Shown here: positions 24,840 to 34,222 of the stretch, one piece after another
How positions within the stretch are numbered: the stretch's first letter is position 1
How the letters are laid out: each line of letters begins with the position of its first letter
DNA from: Syntrophomonas sp. UBA5314
GTDB taxonomy: Bacteria; Bacillota; Syntrophomonadia; Syntrophomonadales; Syntrophomonadaceae
DNA length: 64,000 nt
NCBI GenBank assembly: GCA_002410325.1
Contig: DHRK01000033.1
Location: forward strand, 10,350-74,349
Reading direction: 5' to 3'
Notes under the pieces: generated by a model
Databases searched by the model: none
Told to the model about the DNA's origin: nothing
What the model saw: only the letters and a program-made list of their open reading frames with translations
Made by a program: the position numbers and the translations under genes

Positions 24840-26837
24840 TCAATAAGTTCCTTCATGCAACATTTGCAACAGTTCTTCTTCTCCCAGGATCTTAATGCCC
24901 AGCTGTATGGCTTTGTCGTACTTGCTGCCCGGTTCGGAGCCTACTACCACGTAGCTGGTTTTCTTGCTGACGCTGCTGCTGACTTTGCCGCCCAGGGCTT
25001 GAATCTTTTCTTCCGCTTCTTCGCGGGTCATGGTTTCCAGGGCTCCGGTCAGGACAAAGCTCAATCCCAGCAAAGGCTTAAAGCTGGAACTCTTTTCCTC
25101 TTCCAGGTTGAGGCCGGCCTCTCGCAGGGCCTCCAGGGTGGCCAGGTTGCGCGGCTCGGCGAAGAAGAACAGGAGGCTCTCCGCCATTTTGGGTCCGATC
25201 TCGGGAATAGCCAGCAGTTCCGCTTCACTGAGATGTAAAAAGTCGTCTAAATGGTGATACTTTCCGGTCAGCAGGCGGGCGCTTTTGGCCCCGATGTGCT
25301 TGATGCCCAGGGCGGTTATCAGACGGTGCAGGGGCCGCTTTTTGCTCTCTTCAATGGCCTTAACCAGATTGGCGGCCGATTTGCTCCCCATCCGCTCCAG
25401 TTCGGCCAGCCCCGCTTCTTCCAGCTGGTATATATCCTCCAGCTTGTCAACCAGTTCTTTTTCCACCAGCTGATCGATCAGGCTGGGTCCCAGGCCCTCT
25501 ATGTCCATGGCTGTGCGGGAGGCGAAAAAGATAAGGCTTTCCTTGAGGCGGGCCGGGCAGTTGATGTTTTCACAGCGATAGGCCACCTCTCCCTCCAGGC
25601 GGACCGCCCTGCTTGAGCAGGCCGGGCAGGCCTCCGGCGGGCTTATTTCAATTTCAGCGCCAGTGCGTTTTTCGCTTAAAGGGCGAATGATTTCGGGAAT
25701 GATGTCTCCGGCTTTGTGAACCAGAACCAGATCCCCTTTTCTGATATCCTTTTCCCGCACCAGGTCATAGTTGTGCAGGGTCGCCCGGCTGACCGTTGTA
25801 CCGGCCAGGGAGACCGGCTCCAGGATGGCGGTGGGAGCGATGATTCCGGTGCGCCCCACGTTGACTTCGATATCCAGCAGGCGGCTTTCCTTTTCCTCGG
25901 CCGGGAATTTGTAGGCAATGGCCCAGCGCGGGCTTTTGGCGGTTGCACCCAGCTCGGCCCGCAAGTCCAGCTGGTTGAGCTTCACCACGATCCCGTCGAT
26001 TTCATAGGGCAGTTGATAGCGCTTCTCTTCATACGCGCCGGTCATGGCAAAGACTTCTTCAATACTTTCACAGTACCTGGCCTCACTGCTGACCGGCAAA
26101 CCCATCTCTTTTAAAAAGCTCAAAACCTGGCGCTGTTCAAAAAGGGTTTCACCCTCCAGATAGAGGATGTCGTAGAAAAAGGCGGCCAGGTTGCGGCCGG
26201 CGGTAATAGAAGGATTGAGCTGGCGCAGGGAGCCGGCTGCGGCATTGCGGGGATTGGCAAACACCCTTTCGCCATTTTCTTCTTTTTCCTGGTTGAGCCT
26301 CAAAAATTCCTTCTTGGGAAGATAGACCTCACCACGCACTTCCAGGCGGGGCAGATTGCGATAGAGCCGAAGCGGCACCTGTTTAATAGTCCTGACATTG
26401 GCGGTTACATCCTCTCCCACCTGCCCGTCTCCCCGGGTGGCGGCACTGACCAGCAGCCCGTCAATATAGGTAAGAGCTATGGACACTCCATCGATCTTCA
26501 GTTCACCGACGTAGTGGGGGGTTTCCACTACCTTTTGTACGCGGCGGTCAAATTCGAGCAGAGCCTGGTAGGAGAAGGCGTTATCCAGGCTGAGCAGGGT
26601 GCTGCTGTGTCTTATCGGGGTAAATTTATCCAAAGCCTGCCCGCCCACTCTTTGGGTGGGCGATTCGGGGACAATCAAATGCGGGTTTTGTTCTTCCAGG
26701 CGCTGCAGTTCACGCATCAAGCAGTCGTATTCCGGGTCGCTGATCAAAGGTGCATCCAGCACATAGTACTGGTATTCGTGTTTTCTTATTTCAGTGCGCA
26801 GTTCCTCAATTCTTGACTGCGGGTCGGCCACCATCAT
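24840..26837 (-). CDS. ligA: NAD-dependent DNA ligase
   Basis: 665 residues, full length. The adenylated lysine lies in ELKIDGVSIAL (about residue 115). A four-Cys zinc finger (CPAC ... CENINC) follows the OB domain, then helix-hairpin-helix repeats (LAELERMGSKSAANLV, LLAIPEIGPKMAES) and a BRCT domain (LSFVLTGALETMTREEAEE). It joins nicks in replication and repair. Start choice is close: ATG 26837, ATG 26834 or GTG 26831, all within 9 bp of GGGAGGA; the GTG has the best spacing. It lies downstream of pcrA on the same strand, as in many Firmicutes. Confidence 0.96.
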   Translation of the reverse strand: MMVADPQSRIEELRTEIRKHEYQYYVLDAPLISDPEYDCLMRELQRLEEQNPHLIVPESPTQRVGGQALDKFTPIRHSSTLLSLDNAFSYQALLEFDRRVQKVVETPHYVGELKIDGVSIALTYIDGLLVSAATRGDGQVGEDVTANVRTIKQVPLRLYRNLPRLEVRGEVYLPKKEFLRLNQEKEENGERVFANPRNAAAGSLRQLNPSITAGRNLAAFFYDILYLEGETLFEQRQVLSFLKEMGLPVSSEARYCESIEEVFAMTGAYEEKRYQLPYEIDGIVVKLNQLDLRAELGATAKSPRWAIAYKFPAEEKESRLLDIEVNVGRTGIIAPTAILEPVSLAGTTVSRATLHNYDLVREKDIRKGDLVLVHKAGDIIPEIIRPLSEKRTGAEIEISPPEACPACSSRAVRLEGEVAYRCENINCPARLKESLIFFASRTAMDIEGLGPSLIDQLVEKELVDKLEDIYQLEEAGLAELERMGSKSAANLVKAIEESKKRPLHRLITALGIKHIGAKSARLLTGKYHHLDDFLHLSEAELLAIPEIGPKMAESLLFFFAEPRNLATLEALREAGLNLEEEKSSSFKPLLGLSFVLTGALETMTREEAEEKIQALGGKVSSSVSKKTSYVVVGSEPGSKYDKAIQLGIKILGEEELLQMLHEGTY

Positions 26838-26971
26838 TCCTCCCAAATGTCCAACTTAAGCTGCCCAATTCTACATATTGGCAAAATCGCCGAGTGACAA
26901 GAAAGGCGAAGCACCATCCAGGCGCCACGATTCCATTTCGCTCCGCTCAAAATAATATTGATGGTCAAGGA

Positions 26972-27050
26972 AGCGCTAAAAAACGCGACTGAGGCGTACG
27001 ATGGTACGTTGATGGAGCGGTTTTTAGAGATGACGCAGAGATTCGCCTTT
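26972..27050. repeat. Intergenic structured repeat between pcrA and ligA
   Basis: The 220-bp spacer contains nested inverted repeats: CTAAAAA-A-CGC (from 26976) with GCG-G-TTTTTAG (to 27027), and inside it CGTAC (26995-26999) with GTACG (27004-27008). After it comes GATGACGCAGAGATTCGCC. A similar hairpin followed by GACAACGCAGTAATTCG occurs at 30-70, GCGACGCAGCTATTCGC occurs at about 39447-39463, and AGCGCTAAAAAAC recurs at 36747-36759. These look like copies or fragments of one dispersed intergenic repeat. Confidence 0.5.
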
Positions 27051-27065
27051 ATTGTCGCTCTGCCG

Positions 27066-29153
27066 CTAGCTCATTTTTTCCAGGGGGGCTAAATCGAGCC
27101 GCAGCATCTTGACTCCGCCTCTTTCAAAATCTACGATAACTACCTGCTCGTCTTCCACGAACTGAATGATGACCCCCATGCCGAATTTGCGGTGGCGAAC
27201 CATATCGCCCTCTTCCAGCTTGCCCGGTACGGGCAGCCGGGTGGCAGGAACCACCAGCAATTCCTCGGGGATTTCCTGGAGGAAACGAGAAGGAGCGTTA
27301 TTCCTCTCATATCCGTAAAGCAGCCGGGTGACGGTATTGGTAAAGTACAAACGCTCTCTGGCCCGGGTTATACCAACGTAGCACAGCCGCCTTTCTTCTT
27401 CCATCTCTTCCGGGCTTTCGCTGCGATAGGAAGGAAAAACCCCTTCCTCCATCCCGGTCATGAAAACAACCGGGAATTCCAGCCCTTTGGCCCCGTGCAG
27501 AGTCATCAGAAAAACCGTATCCGATTGATCAAGGTCGTCGGTGTCCTGCACCAGGGCAATACCGGCCAGGAATTCCTCAAGACCTGACCCGCCCTGTTTT
27601 TCATATTCTACGGCTAGAGAACGCAGTTCATGCAGGTTCTCCAAACGGGCTTCCGCTTCATGGCGGTCCTGTTTCTGAAGTTCCTGAACGTAGCCGCTGC
27701 TGTCCATAACCTCATCGATCAGCTGCGCTATCGATGCCCCGGAGGTCAAAAGCGATCCATAATAACTGATCAGACCGAAAAACTCTTCCAATTGATTGCG
27801 GGCCTTGTTTTGGATATTGCTGAGATTGCTGCTGTCGCTCAAGACTTCCAGTATGGGAAGCTGCTTTTCCCGGGCTAAATTTTCAACTTTTTCCAGGGTC
27901 TTTTCCCCTATGCCCCGGCGCGGCACATTGATGGCCCTCCGGAAGCTCAGCACATCACTGGGATTTCCGATCAATTTTAAATAGGCCAGCAAATCCTTGA
28001 TCTCTTTGCGCTCATAGAATTTGCGGGCGCCTACGATGCGATAGGGAATGTTGTTTCTGACCAGGGCTTCTTCAATAGCCCGGGATTGGGCATGGGTGCG
28101 ATAAAAGACGGCAAAATCTTTGTAACTCATACCCTGCCGAACCAACTCCGAAATATTTTCGGCCAGGAACCGGGCTTCCTGGAAGCTGTCCCCCGCACAA
28201 AAACGGACTATCTTTTCTCCCTCGCCCTGCTCGGTATACAGCTCCTTTTCCTCCCGGTCCTGGTTGTTGCGGATTACATGGTTGGCGGCCGTCAGGATGT
28301 TGCCGGTAGAGCGATAGTTTTTTTCCAGTTTTATTACCTGGGCTTCAGGATAGTCTTTGAGAAAACGTTTGAGATTGTAGGGCTCGGCGCCCCGCCAGCT
28401 GTAGATGGACTGATCCGGGTCGCCCACTACATAAATATTGCGGTGCTTTTCGGACAGCAGTTTGGTCCATATATATTGTGAGTAATTGGTGTCCTGGTAT
28501 TCATCAACCAGGATATAGCGAAACCAGTTCTGGTATTTTTCCTTTACCTGGGGATGCTCTCTTAATAGCTGGATGGACAGGGCGATAAGGTCTTCGAAAT
28601 CCAGGGCGTTTAATTCGCGCATCCGGGAGTGATAGACTTTGAAAAGGCGCAGGTAGCTTTCCCGGGCGGCCAATGGGGCTTTCAGGTTGTTGAAATACAG
28701 CTCCGGATTGACCAGACTGTTCTTTACTTGCTTGAACATATACAAGAGGTCTTCCGGCCGGCTCTGATACTCCTGGTAATCCCGCTGAATACTCTTCAAC
28801 AGGGTCTTGCTCTCACTGTCATCCATTATGGTGAAGTTGCTCTCAAAACCGAGCAGGTTGATATCCATGCGCAGCATACGGTAGCAGGCGGCGTGAAAGG
28901 TCTGAATCCACTGGCCGTTGAAATTGGGAATCAGGTTACTGATCCGGTGCCGCATTTCCTGGGCGGCTTTGTTGGTAAAGGTGATGGCCAGGATCGATTC
29001 AGCCGGTACGCCGCTTGACACCAGGCAAGCAATGCGGGCAGTCAACACCCGGGTCTTCCCGCTTCCGGCTCCAGCCAGGACCATGCACGGGGATTCGCCA
29101 TGCAGAACTGCTTGTTTCTGAGATTCGTTTAAACCCTTTAAAATGTCTAACAA
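27066..29153 (-). CDS. pcrA: ATP-dependent 3'-5' DNA helicase PcrA
   Basis: 695 residues from TTG 29153, chosen because AAGGTGG lies 8 bp upstream and the product then starts MLDILKGLNESQKQAV like other PcrA proteins; ATG 29183 is a weaker option. All UvrD-type helicase motifs are present: the Walker A AGAGSGKTRVL, ITFTNKAA, the DEYQDTN box, GDPDQSIYSWRGA, LEKNYRST, and MTLHGAKGLEFP with VGITRARE. The C-terminus GDMVRHRKFGMGVI is the Tudor-like RNA-polymerase-binding tail. It acts in repair and replication restart. Confidence 0.95.
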   Translation of the reverse strand: MLDILKGLNESQKQAVLHGESPCMVLAGAGSGKTRVLTARIACLVSSGVPAESILAITFTNKAAQEMRHRISNLIPNFNGQWIQTFHAACYRMLRMDINLLGFESNFTIMDDSESKTLLKSIQRDYQEYQSRPEDLLYMFKQVKNSLVNPELYFNNLKAPLAARESYLRLFKVYHSRMRELNALDFEDLIALSIQLLREHPQVKEKYQNWFRYILVDEYQDTNYSQYIWTKLLSEKHRNIYVVGDPDQSIYSWRGAEPYNLKRFLKDYPEAQVIKLEKNYRSTGNILTAANHVIRNNQDREEKELYTEQGEGEKIVRFCAGDSFQEARFLAENISELVRQGMSYKDFAVFYRTHAQSRAIEEALVRNNIPYRIVGARKFYERKEIKDLLAYLKLIGNPSDVLSFRRAINVPRRGIGEKTLEKVENLAREKQLPILEVLSDSSNLSNIQNKARNQLEEFFGLISYYGSLLTSGASIAQLIDEVMDSSGYVQELQKQDRHEAEARLENLHELRSLAVEYEKQGGSGLEEFLAGIALVQDTDDLDQSDTVFLMTLHGAKGLEFPVVFMTGMEEGVFPSYRSESPEEMEEERRLCYVGITRARERLYFTNTVTRLLYGYERNNAPSRFLQEIPEELLVVPATRLPVPGKLEEGDMVRHRKFGMGVIIQFVEDEQVVIVDFERGGVKMLRLDLAPLEKMS

Positions 29154-29301
29154 AATAATGCCCACCTTGGTATATAATTCCATTATATCGGCTTCAGCAT
29201 GAAAGCAGGAGTCCGGCACAACGTATTATAATCATAACATAAAGTAGGACCAGCTTTCATGCCGGGTCAGGACTTTAAAAAGCGGAGTAAGTTCTTAAAA
29301 A

Positions 29302-29979
29302 ATGAAGCATAAAGCTGTAAAATTCGCAATATTAGGAATTATAGCGGCAGCCCTGGTTGGTTTATTTTGGTATGGATTAAACTACCAGGGATGGATTGAG
29401 CGTACGCCCGTTGCTCCGGGCCAAAACCTCTCTCCGGCCGAGAGCATTCCTCCGGAACAGCGCCAGACGCCGGATCTGATAGTCTTGGGGGCCCGCCAGG
29501 AGGTGAGCCGGGGAACTATTTACGACGCCTCCTACCAGCAATTGGCTTATCCCGGCGGAGATGTTCCTCTGGGCCGGGGGGCCTGCACTGATGTGGTTGT
29601 AAGAGCTATGCGCAATGCCGGGCTGGACCTGCAGGTGTTGATCCATGAAGACATGGCCAGAAACTTCCCGGCCTATCCCCAACTATGGGGATTGAATAAG
29701 CCGGACCGCAATATTGACCACCGCCGGGTGCCCAATTTAATATGCTTTTTTCAGCGCCATGGACAAACCCTGGGCAATCAGGTAGAAGGCAATCTGGATG
29801 AATGGCAGTGGGGCGACGTCGTCATCTGGCGTTTCTCCAACGGCCTGTTGCACTGCGGCATAATAAGCGACCGGAAAAACGAGGCGGGAATGCCCCTGGT
29901 CATCCATAATTGCGATGTAGCCCGGGAACAGGATATACTTACCTATTGGGAGATAATCGGGCACTATCGCTACCCATAA
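29302..29979 (+). CDS. DUF1287 exported protein (NlpC/P60-like fold)
   Basis: 225 residues with an N-terminal signal anchor (about 8-27) and a DUF1287 domain of the YijF type. The signature GARQEVSRGTIYDASYQQ then GRGACTDVVVRAMRNAG (likely Cys nucleophile near residue 94) and the late WQWGDVVIW and LLHCGIISD motifs match a Cys-His amidase-like fold. It presumably acts on the cell envelope; no substrate is established to my knowledge. It is followed 30 bp later by the Smr gene on the same strand. Confidence 0.75.
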   Translation: MKHKAVKFAILGIIAAALVGLFWYGLNYQGWIERTPVAPGQNLSPAESIPPEQRQTPDLIVLGARQEVSRGTIYDASYQQLAYPGGDVPLGRGACTDVVVRAMRNAGLDLQVLIHEDMARNFPAYPQLWGLNKPDRNIDHRRVPNLICFFQRHGQTLGNQVEGNLDEWQWGDVVIWRFSNGLLHCGIISDRKNEAGMPLVIHNCDVAREQDILTYWEIIGHYRYP

Positions 29980-30009
29980 ACAACAGCAATGCCATGAAGG
30001 ACTGGTGTT

Positions 30010-30426
30010 ATGAAAGTCGAACAGCTTAATCTTCACGGTTTGAGCCTGGAGGAGGCTATGGAAAAGACCCGTCAAAACCTGCGCTGGTGCATGAACAACG
30101 GGGTGGAAGTCCTGGACATCAACCACGGCAAGGGCTTTCACAGTGAGCGGAGATTTTCGGTTTTAAAGCAGGAGGTCAGGCGTTTTTTAAAAGAAGAAGC
30201 TTCCTTAAGCGCCAACGGCTACCGCTTAATTTATGGCGAATCCGACTTTCCGGTGGCCTTAACCTTTGATGAAGGACATACCCTGGTGGTGGTCAAGGGC
30301 TGTGAAAATAAATTTATCGGAGCCCGCAGCAAACAGGAAAGAAACCAGCGGGTATTCTCCGAGGAAGGCCGCCAGCAGCGCAAGGCCCAGAAAACGATCC
30401 GCAAAGATAGGAAAAGAAGGGGTTAA
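30010..30426 (+). CDS. Small Smr-domain protein
   Basis: 138 residues. The Smr core is complete: LNLHGLSLEEAMEKT at the N-terminus (the LDLHG-type motif) and a DINHGKG motif near residues 37-43. The C-terminus is strongly basic (QQRKAQKTIRKDRKRRG), which suggests nucleic-acid binding. Stand-alone Smr proteins are nicking endonucleases or, in Firmicutes, ribosome-collision nucleases; the role here is not fixed. Its stop codon overlaps the stop of the convergent PAP2 gene. Confidence 0.8.
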   Translation: MKVEQLNLHGLSLEEAMEKTRQNLRWCMNNGVEVLDINHGKGFHSERRFSVLKQEVRRFLKEEASLSANGYRLIYGESDFPVALTFDEGHTLVVVKGCENKFIGARSKQERNQRVFSEEGRQQRKAQKTIRKDRKRRG

Positions 30427-30983
30427 CTCTTTTCCCAGCGTCTTAATACCTTTACCGCCGCAGCAATTCCGATAAACCCCAAAATATACCCGGCTAAAAC
30501 ATCGCTGGCATAGTGGGCGTTTAAGTATATGCGGCTGAAGCCGATCAGGGCTATTAACAGGCCCAGAACTGCTGCCGAAAGATATTTATAGATTTTGGGC
30601 CATTCCTGGCGGAATATCCAGTAGATCAGGAAGCCGTAAACAAACATGGAGCAGGCGGAATGGCCGCTGGGAAAGCTGTAGCCCGGAGCCCAGGTAAGAA
30701 CCTGTCCCAGGGGCCTGGCGCGCTGCATTAGTTCTTTGATGACATGTACGGCCAGGTATACAAGCGGCAGCCCACCGGCCAGGGTTAGGCCCGGTTTCAA
30801 CTGCCGGGTCTTCCCGGCCACGACCAGCAGTATGAAAACCAGCAGGGCCAGATAGGCAGCCGACCCGGCTTCAGTAATATACTGAAATACCCCGGTAAGG
30901 AAAGCCGCCTGGGATATGAAATTCTTTATAGCCAGATCAACCGCTATCACCGAGGAAAGCTGCGCATCAACCCAGGCTGCCAT
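30423..30983 (-). CDS. PAP2-family membrane phosphatase
   Basis: 186 residues from ATG 30983, behind GGGTGGGGTG. TATAAT on the minus strand at 31003-31008 lies directly upstream, so the longer frame to 31019 would start before the transcript. Five or six membrane helices carry the three PAP2 motifs: KELMQRARP, PSGHSACSM and SRIYLNAHYASDVLAG. It probably removes phosphate from undecaprenyl pyrophosphate or phosphatidic acid at the outer membrane face. It is monocistronic. Confidence 0.88.
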   Translation of the reverse strand: MAAWVDAQLSSVIAVDLAIKNFISQAAFLTGVFQYITEAGSAAYLALLVFILLVVAGKTRQLKPGLTLAGGLPLVYLAVHVIKELMQRARPLGQVLTWAPGYSFPSGHSACSMFVYGFLIYWIFRQEWPKIYKYLSAAVLGLLIALIGFSRIYLNAHYASDVLAGYILGFIGIAAAVKVLRRWEKS

Positions 30984-31014
30984 CTCAATCACCCCACCCG
31001 CTATTATACAAGAA

Positions 31015-31038
31015 ATCACTCCCTGTGGGGGGAGTGAT
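31015..31038 (-). terminator. Terminator of the trp operon
   Basis: ATCACTCCC (31015-31023) pairs with GGGAGTGAT (31030-31038), followed on the minus strand by TTCTTG. It lies 60 bp after trpE(G), the last gene of the operon, and just before the PAP2 promoter. Confidence 0.65.
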
Positions 31039-31098
31039 CACTTAACGAGGGCAATTTCTTTATAATACGCAATCTTTAATGGCTTACAAGCCTTCAGC

Positions 31099-33294
31099 TC
31101 AGGAACGGGCCAATGCATATTTTTCCCCGGCTTCCAGCGCGAGCCACCTGATCAGGTTTTTTATGAGGCGCTGGCCGCTTCCATTTTCCGAGCTCATAAT
31201 GGACTCGGGATGAAATTGCACGGCGAAAACCGGCATTTCCCTGTGTTCGACCGCCATGGGCACCTGATCCCGACTGCGGGCGGTAACCTTTAGACAGGAC
31301 GGTATTTCCTGCGCGTAAAGGGAGTGGTAGCGCCCCACTTGAAACTCGCCGGGCAGGCCGTCCCAGAGGATCGAATTCTCTTCCTGTTGGATCGTGGATA
31401 ATTTCCCATGCTGGGGGTAGGCAAGCTGCCCCAGGCGGCCGCCAAAGTACTCCACCACGCCCTGCAGTCCCAGGCATACGCCAAAAATAGGCAGTCTGCG
31501 TTTTAAACCAAGGCTGATCGTATCAGCCAGAGCAAACTCGGAAGGCCTCCCCGGCCCCGGAGAGAGAACCAGGAGGTCGCAGGGCTGACCGCTTTGCAGC
31601 GTACGGCGCGCCAGTTCCGGGCGCATGACGGCCACCTGGCAGCCGGTGCTGCGAAAATAGGAAGCCAGGGTGTGGACAAAAGAATCCTCGTGATCGACCA
31701 GAATAACTTTTTTCCCCAAGCCCGGTAAACCCCCGGAGTCCGTTTTTACAGGGTTGGGGCGGCCAGTGCTGTGCAGGGCTTTTTTCAAAGCGGCGGCTTT
31801 TAAATGGGTTTCGGCCTCTTCCTCTTCCGGCACCGAATCAGCCAGCAAAGTAGCCCCTACACGAATTTCGGCCATTCCATCCTGGAGCCTGATGGTGCGC
31901 AAAGTAAGCCCGGTGTTTAGATGCCCGTCAAAAGCCAGGTATCCAACGGCCCCTCCGTACCACCGGCGCGGGCTGTCCTCGTGATCTTCCACCCACTGCA
32001 GGGCGGCTTTCTTAGGAGCGCCGGTAACCGTAACCGCCCACATATGGGTGAGAAAGGCGTCCAGGCAATCAAATCCTTCCCGTAAGCGGCCCTCAACATG
32101 ATCTACGGTATGAATCAAATGGGAGTACATTTCGATCTGGCGGCGGCCAATAACTCTGACACTGTCCGGTTCGCATATCCGGGACTTGTCATTGCGATCC
32201 ACATCGGTGCACATAGTCAGTTCGGCTTCATCTTTTTTAGAGTTAAGCAGCTTTCTGATCTGTTCGGCATCTTCGAGGGCGTCTTGGCCGCGGGCAATAG
32301 TACCCGATATCGGACAGGTCTCGATGCGTTCCCCTTCTACCCGCACATACATCTCCGGTGAGGCTCCGATAAGGTATTCCTGGCCCAGGTTAATCAGGAA
32401 GCCGTAGGGACTGGGATTAATTCCTTTTAAATTCAGGTATACCTGGGAAGCCGGCTCGTGGCAGGGTTCATAGATAACGTGGGAAGGCACCACCTCAAAG
32501 AGGTCCCCCCGGGCAAAGTATTCATGGGCTTCACGGACCAGAGAAGCATAACGGCCGGGAGGGGAGTTGCCTGCGGCCGGGGAACGCCGGTTCTCTTTTG
32601 GCAACGGCTCTTGCGCCGGTATTTTCACAGTCTCCTTTCCGGGAGCCGAAAAGTGATATGATATGCAGGCCGACTGCATCATACGGTGATCTATAACCAG
32701 CAGGCGGTCGGGTATGAATAGACAGAGATCCGCCGCTTCTTTCTCCCGCTGGTGTTTCATCTGCAAATCCTCAAACTGAAAGACCAGATCATAGCCAAAG
32801 GCGCCATATAAGCCCAGGAAGCTGTCTTCCGGGCTGCCCAACAAGTCCTTGATAATACGAATAACCGAAAAAATGGTAGCCTGGCGGCTGCGCTGGTCCT
32901 CCGGGAAAAACCGCTCCGGTGTCTTAACCTGTCCTTTGATTACATTTTCCAGGCAAACTGCCGAGGCTATGTCGGGGGAATCCTGCAGTGCTGAATAAAT
33001 GGGCTCCAGCAGACAGCCAGCCGTATCTTTTAAGGCCTTTATGCTAAATCTCAAGCCCATCCCTCTAAGCTCCAGGGCCGGATTGACAAAGCCTATATCC
33101 CAGCGGGTGTATCGCCCCGGATAGTCGTAGCTGCTGGAGAATAACGCCCCCTTTTCCCGGTTCAATTCCTGAATGATCTCTTCGATGCCCTTTGGGGAGG
33201 GGAGCGGGCTTACCTCGCGGCGTATCGCAATGCCTCCCGGGGTTAAATAACAGCCTGATTTAAATCTATCTGCTCTCATTGTTTCCACATTCAT
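31099..33294 (-). CDS. trpE(G): Fused anthranilate synthase TrpE-TrpG
   Basis: 731 residues joining both anthranilate synthase subunits. Residues about 1-510 are TrpE (chorismate-binding motifs CPISGTIARG, DVDRNDKSRICEP, GAPKKAALQW and YGGAVGYLAF). Residues about 530-731 are the TrpG glutamine amidotransferase (LSPGPGRPSEF, nucleophile Cys in IFGVCLGLQG, His-Glu in VQFHPES). It makes anthranilate from chorismate and glutamine. This single-chain form is best known from alpha-proteobacteria such as Rhizobium and is unusual in Firmicutes. It is the last gene of the operon, 43 bp after the DAHP synthase gene, with GGAGGAG before ATG. Confidence 0.94.
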   Translation of the reverse strand: MNVETMRADRFKSGCYLTPGGIAIRREVSPLPSPKGIEEIIQELNREKGALFSSSYDYPGRYTRWDIGFVNPALELRGMGLRFSIKALKDTAGCLLEPIYSALQDSPDIASAVCLENVIKGQVKTPERFFPEDQRSRQATIFSVIRIIKDLLGSPEDSFLGLYGAFGYDLVFQFEDLQMKHQREKEAADLCLFIPDRLLVIDHRMMQSACISYHFSAPGKETVKIPAQEPLPKENRRSPAAGNSPPGRYASLVREAHEYFARGDLFEVVPSHVIYEPCHEPASQVYLNLKGINPSPYGFLINLGQEYLIGASPEMYVRVEGERIETCPISGTIARGQDALEDAEQIRKLLNSKKDEAELTMCTDVDRNDKSRICEPDSVRVIGRRQIEMYSHLIHTVDHVEGRLREGFDCLDAFLTHMWAVTVTGAPKKAALQWVEDHEDSPRRWYGGAVGYLAFDGHLNTGLTLRTIRLQDGMAEIRVGATLLADSVPEEEEAETHLKAAALKKALHSTGRPNPVKTDSGGLPGLGKKVILVDHEDSFVHTLASYFRSTGCQVAVMRPELARRTLQSGQPCDLLVLSPGPGRPSEFALADTISLGLKRRLPIFGVCLGLQGVVEYFGGRLGQLAYPQHGKLSTIQQEENSILWDGLPGEFQVGRYHSLYAQEIPSCLKVTARSRDQVPMAVEHREMPVFAVQFHPESIMSSENGSGQRLIKNLIRWLALEAGEKYALARS

Positions 33295-33337
33295 TTATGC
33301 CATCTCCTCCAACTGTGATTAATGGTATATGGGGAGC

Positions 33338-34222
33338 TTAAATAGTATGCTCTTCTCCGCTCAGCTCTGCTCGCTCATATTTGACTGCATCGGTGGATTT
33401 ACCCTGGAACCTGGCCATGGCTTTGATCTGTTCGGCCAGGGGAGCAAATTCTTCCGGAGTCAGGGATTGCTTTCCATCGGAAAGCGCTTCATCAGGATTC
33501 TGGTGGACTTCAATCATAAGTCCGTCCGCGCCTGCGGCAATCGCCGCCCGGGCTACCGGTGATACCAGGGAGCGCCGCCCGGTGGCGTGGCTGGGGTCAA
33601 CGATCACCGGCAAATGGGAAAGCTCTTTGACCAGGGCCACCGCGCCTATATCAACCGTATTGCGGGTCATATCCTCAAAGGTGCGGATTCCCCTTTCACA
33701 CAAAACCACCTGCTGGTTGCCGGCCATCAGGATGTATTCCGCCGCCCCCAGCCATTCTTCTATGGTAGCGGCCAGCCCCCGTTTCAAAAGGACGGGTTTG
33801 CTGAACTTTCCCACCTCTTTCAAAAGGGCAAAGTTCTGCATATTGCGGCTGCCTATCTGCACCATATCGCAGACCTGGCAAACCCGGTCCAGATCCCTGA
33901 TATCGAGAACCTCGCTTACCACCGGCAGTCCTGAAAGCTTCCTGGCTTCCTCCAGAATGCCCAGGCCCTCGCTCCCCAAACCGGTAAAGGAATAGGGCGA
34001 GGTGCGCGGCTTATATATACCCCCCCGCAGAAGATGCACCCCGGCAGGCTGCAATAGCTGAACCAGTTCCAGGTACTGCTCCCGGGACTCCACCGCGCAG
34101 GAACCGGCTATAATTGTGCAAAAGCCTTCCCCAATAGTAGTTTTTCCGCAGGGACTGCTTATCTCAATAAAAGTATTTTCTTTTTGCGGCAGACGGGCTG
34201 CCAGTTGATAGACAGCACTCAC
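33338..34222 (-). CDS. aroF: 3-deoxy-7-phosphoheptulonate (DAHP) synthase, AroF type
   Basis: 294 residues from GTG 34222, which overlaps the trpF stop (GTGA) and has AAGGAG upstream. It is the KDO8P-like class of DAHP synthase: IIAGSCAVES, LLRGGIYKPRTSPYSFTGLG, VQIGSRNMQNF, LKRGLAATIEEWL and IVDPSHATGRR give the substrate and metal sites. It makes the first shikimate-pathway intermediate. It lacks the N-terminal regulatory domain often fused in Firmicutes, so feedback control may be absent or may work through transcription. Sitting between trpF and trpE(G), it boosts chorismate supply with tryptophan demand. Confidence 0.92.
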   Translation of the reverse strand: MSAVYQLAARLPQKENTFIEISSPCGKTTIGEGFCTIIAGSCAVESREQYLELVQLLQPAGVHLLRGGIYKPRTSPYSFTGLGSEGLGILEEARKLSGLPVVSEVLDIRDLDRVCQVCDMVQIGSRNMQNFALLKEVGKFSKPVLLKRGLAATIEEWLGAAEYILMAGNQQVVLCERGIRTFEDMTRNTVDIGAVALVKELSHLPVIVDPSHATGRRSLVSPVARAAIAAGADGLMIEVHQNPDEALSDGKQSLTPEEFAPLAEQIKAMARFQGKSTDAVKYERAELSGEEHTI

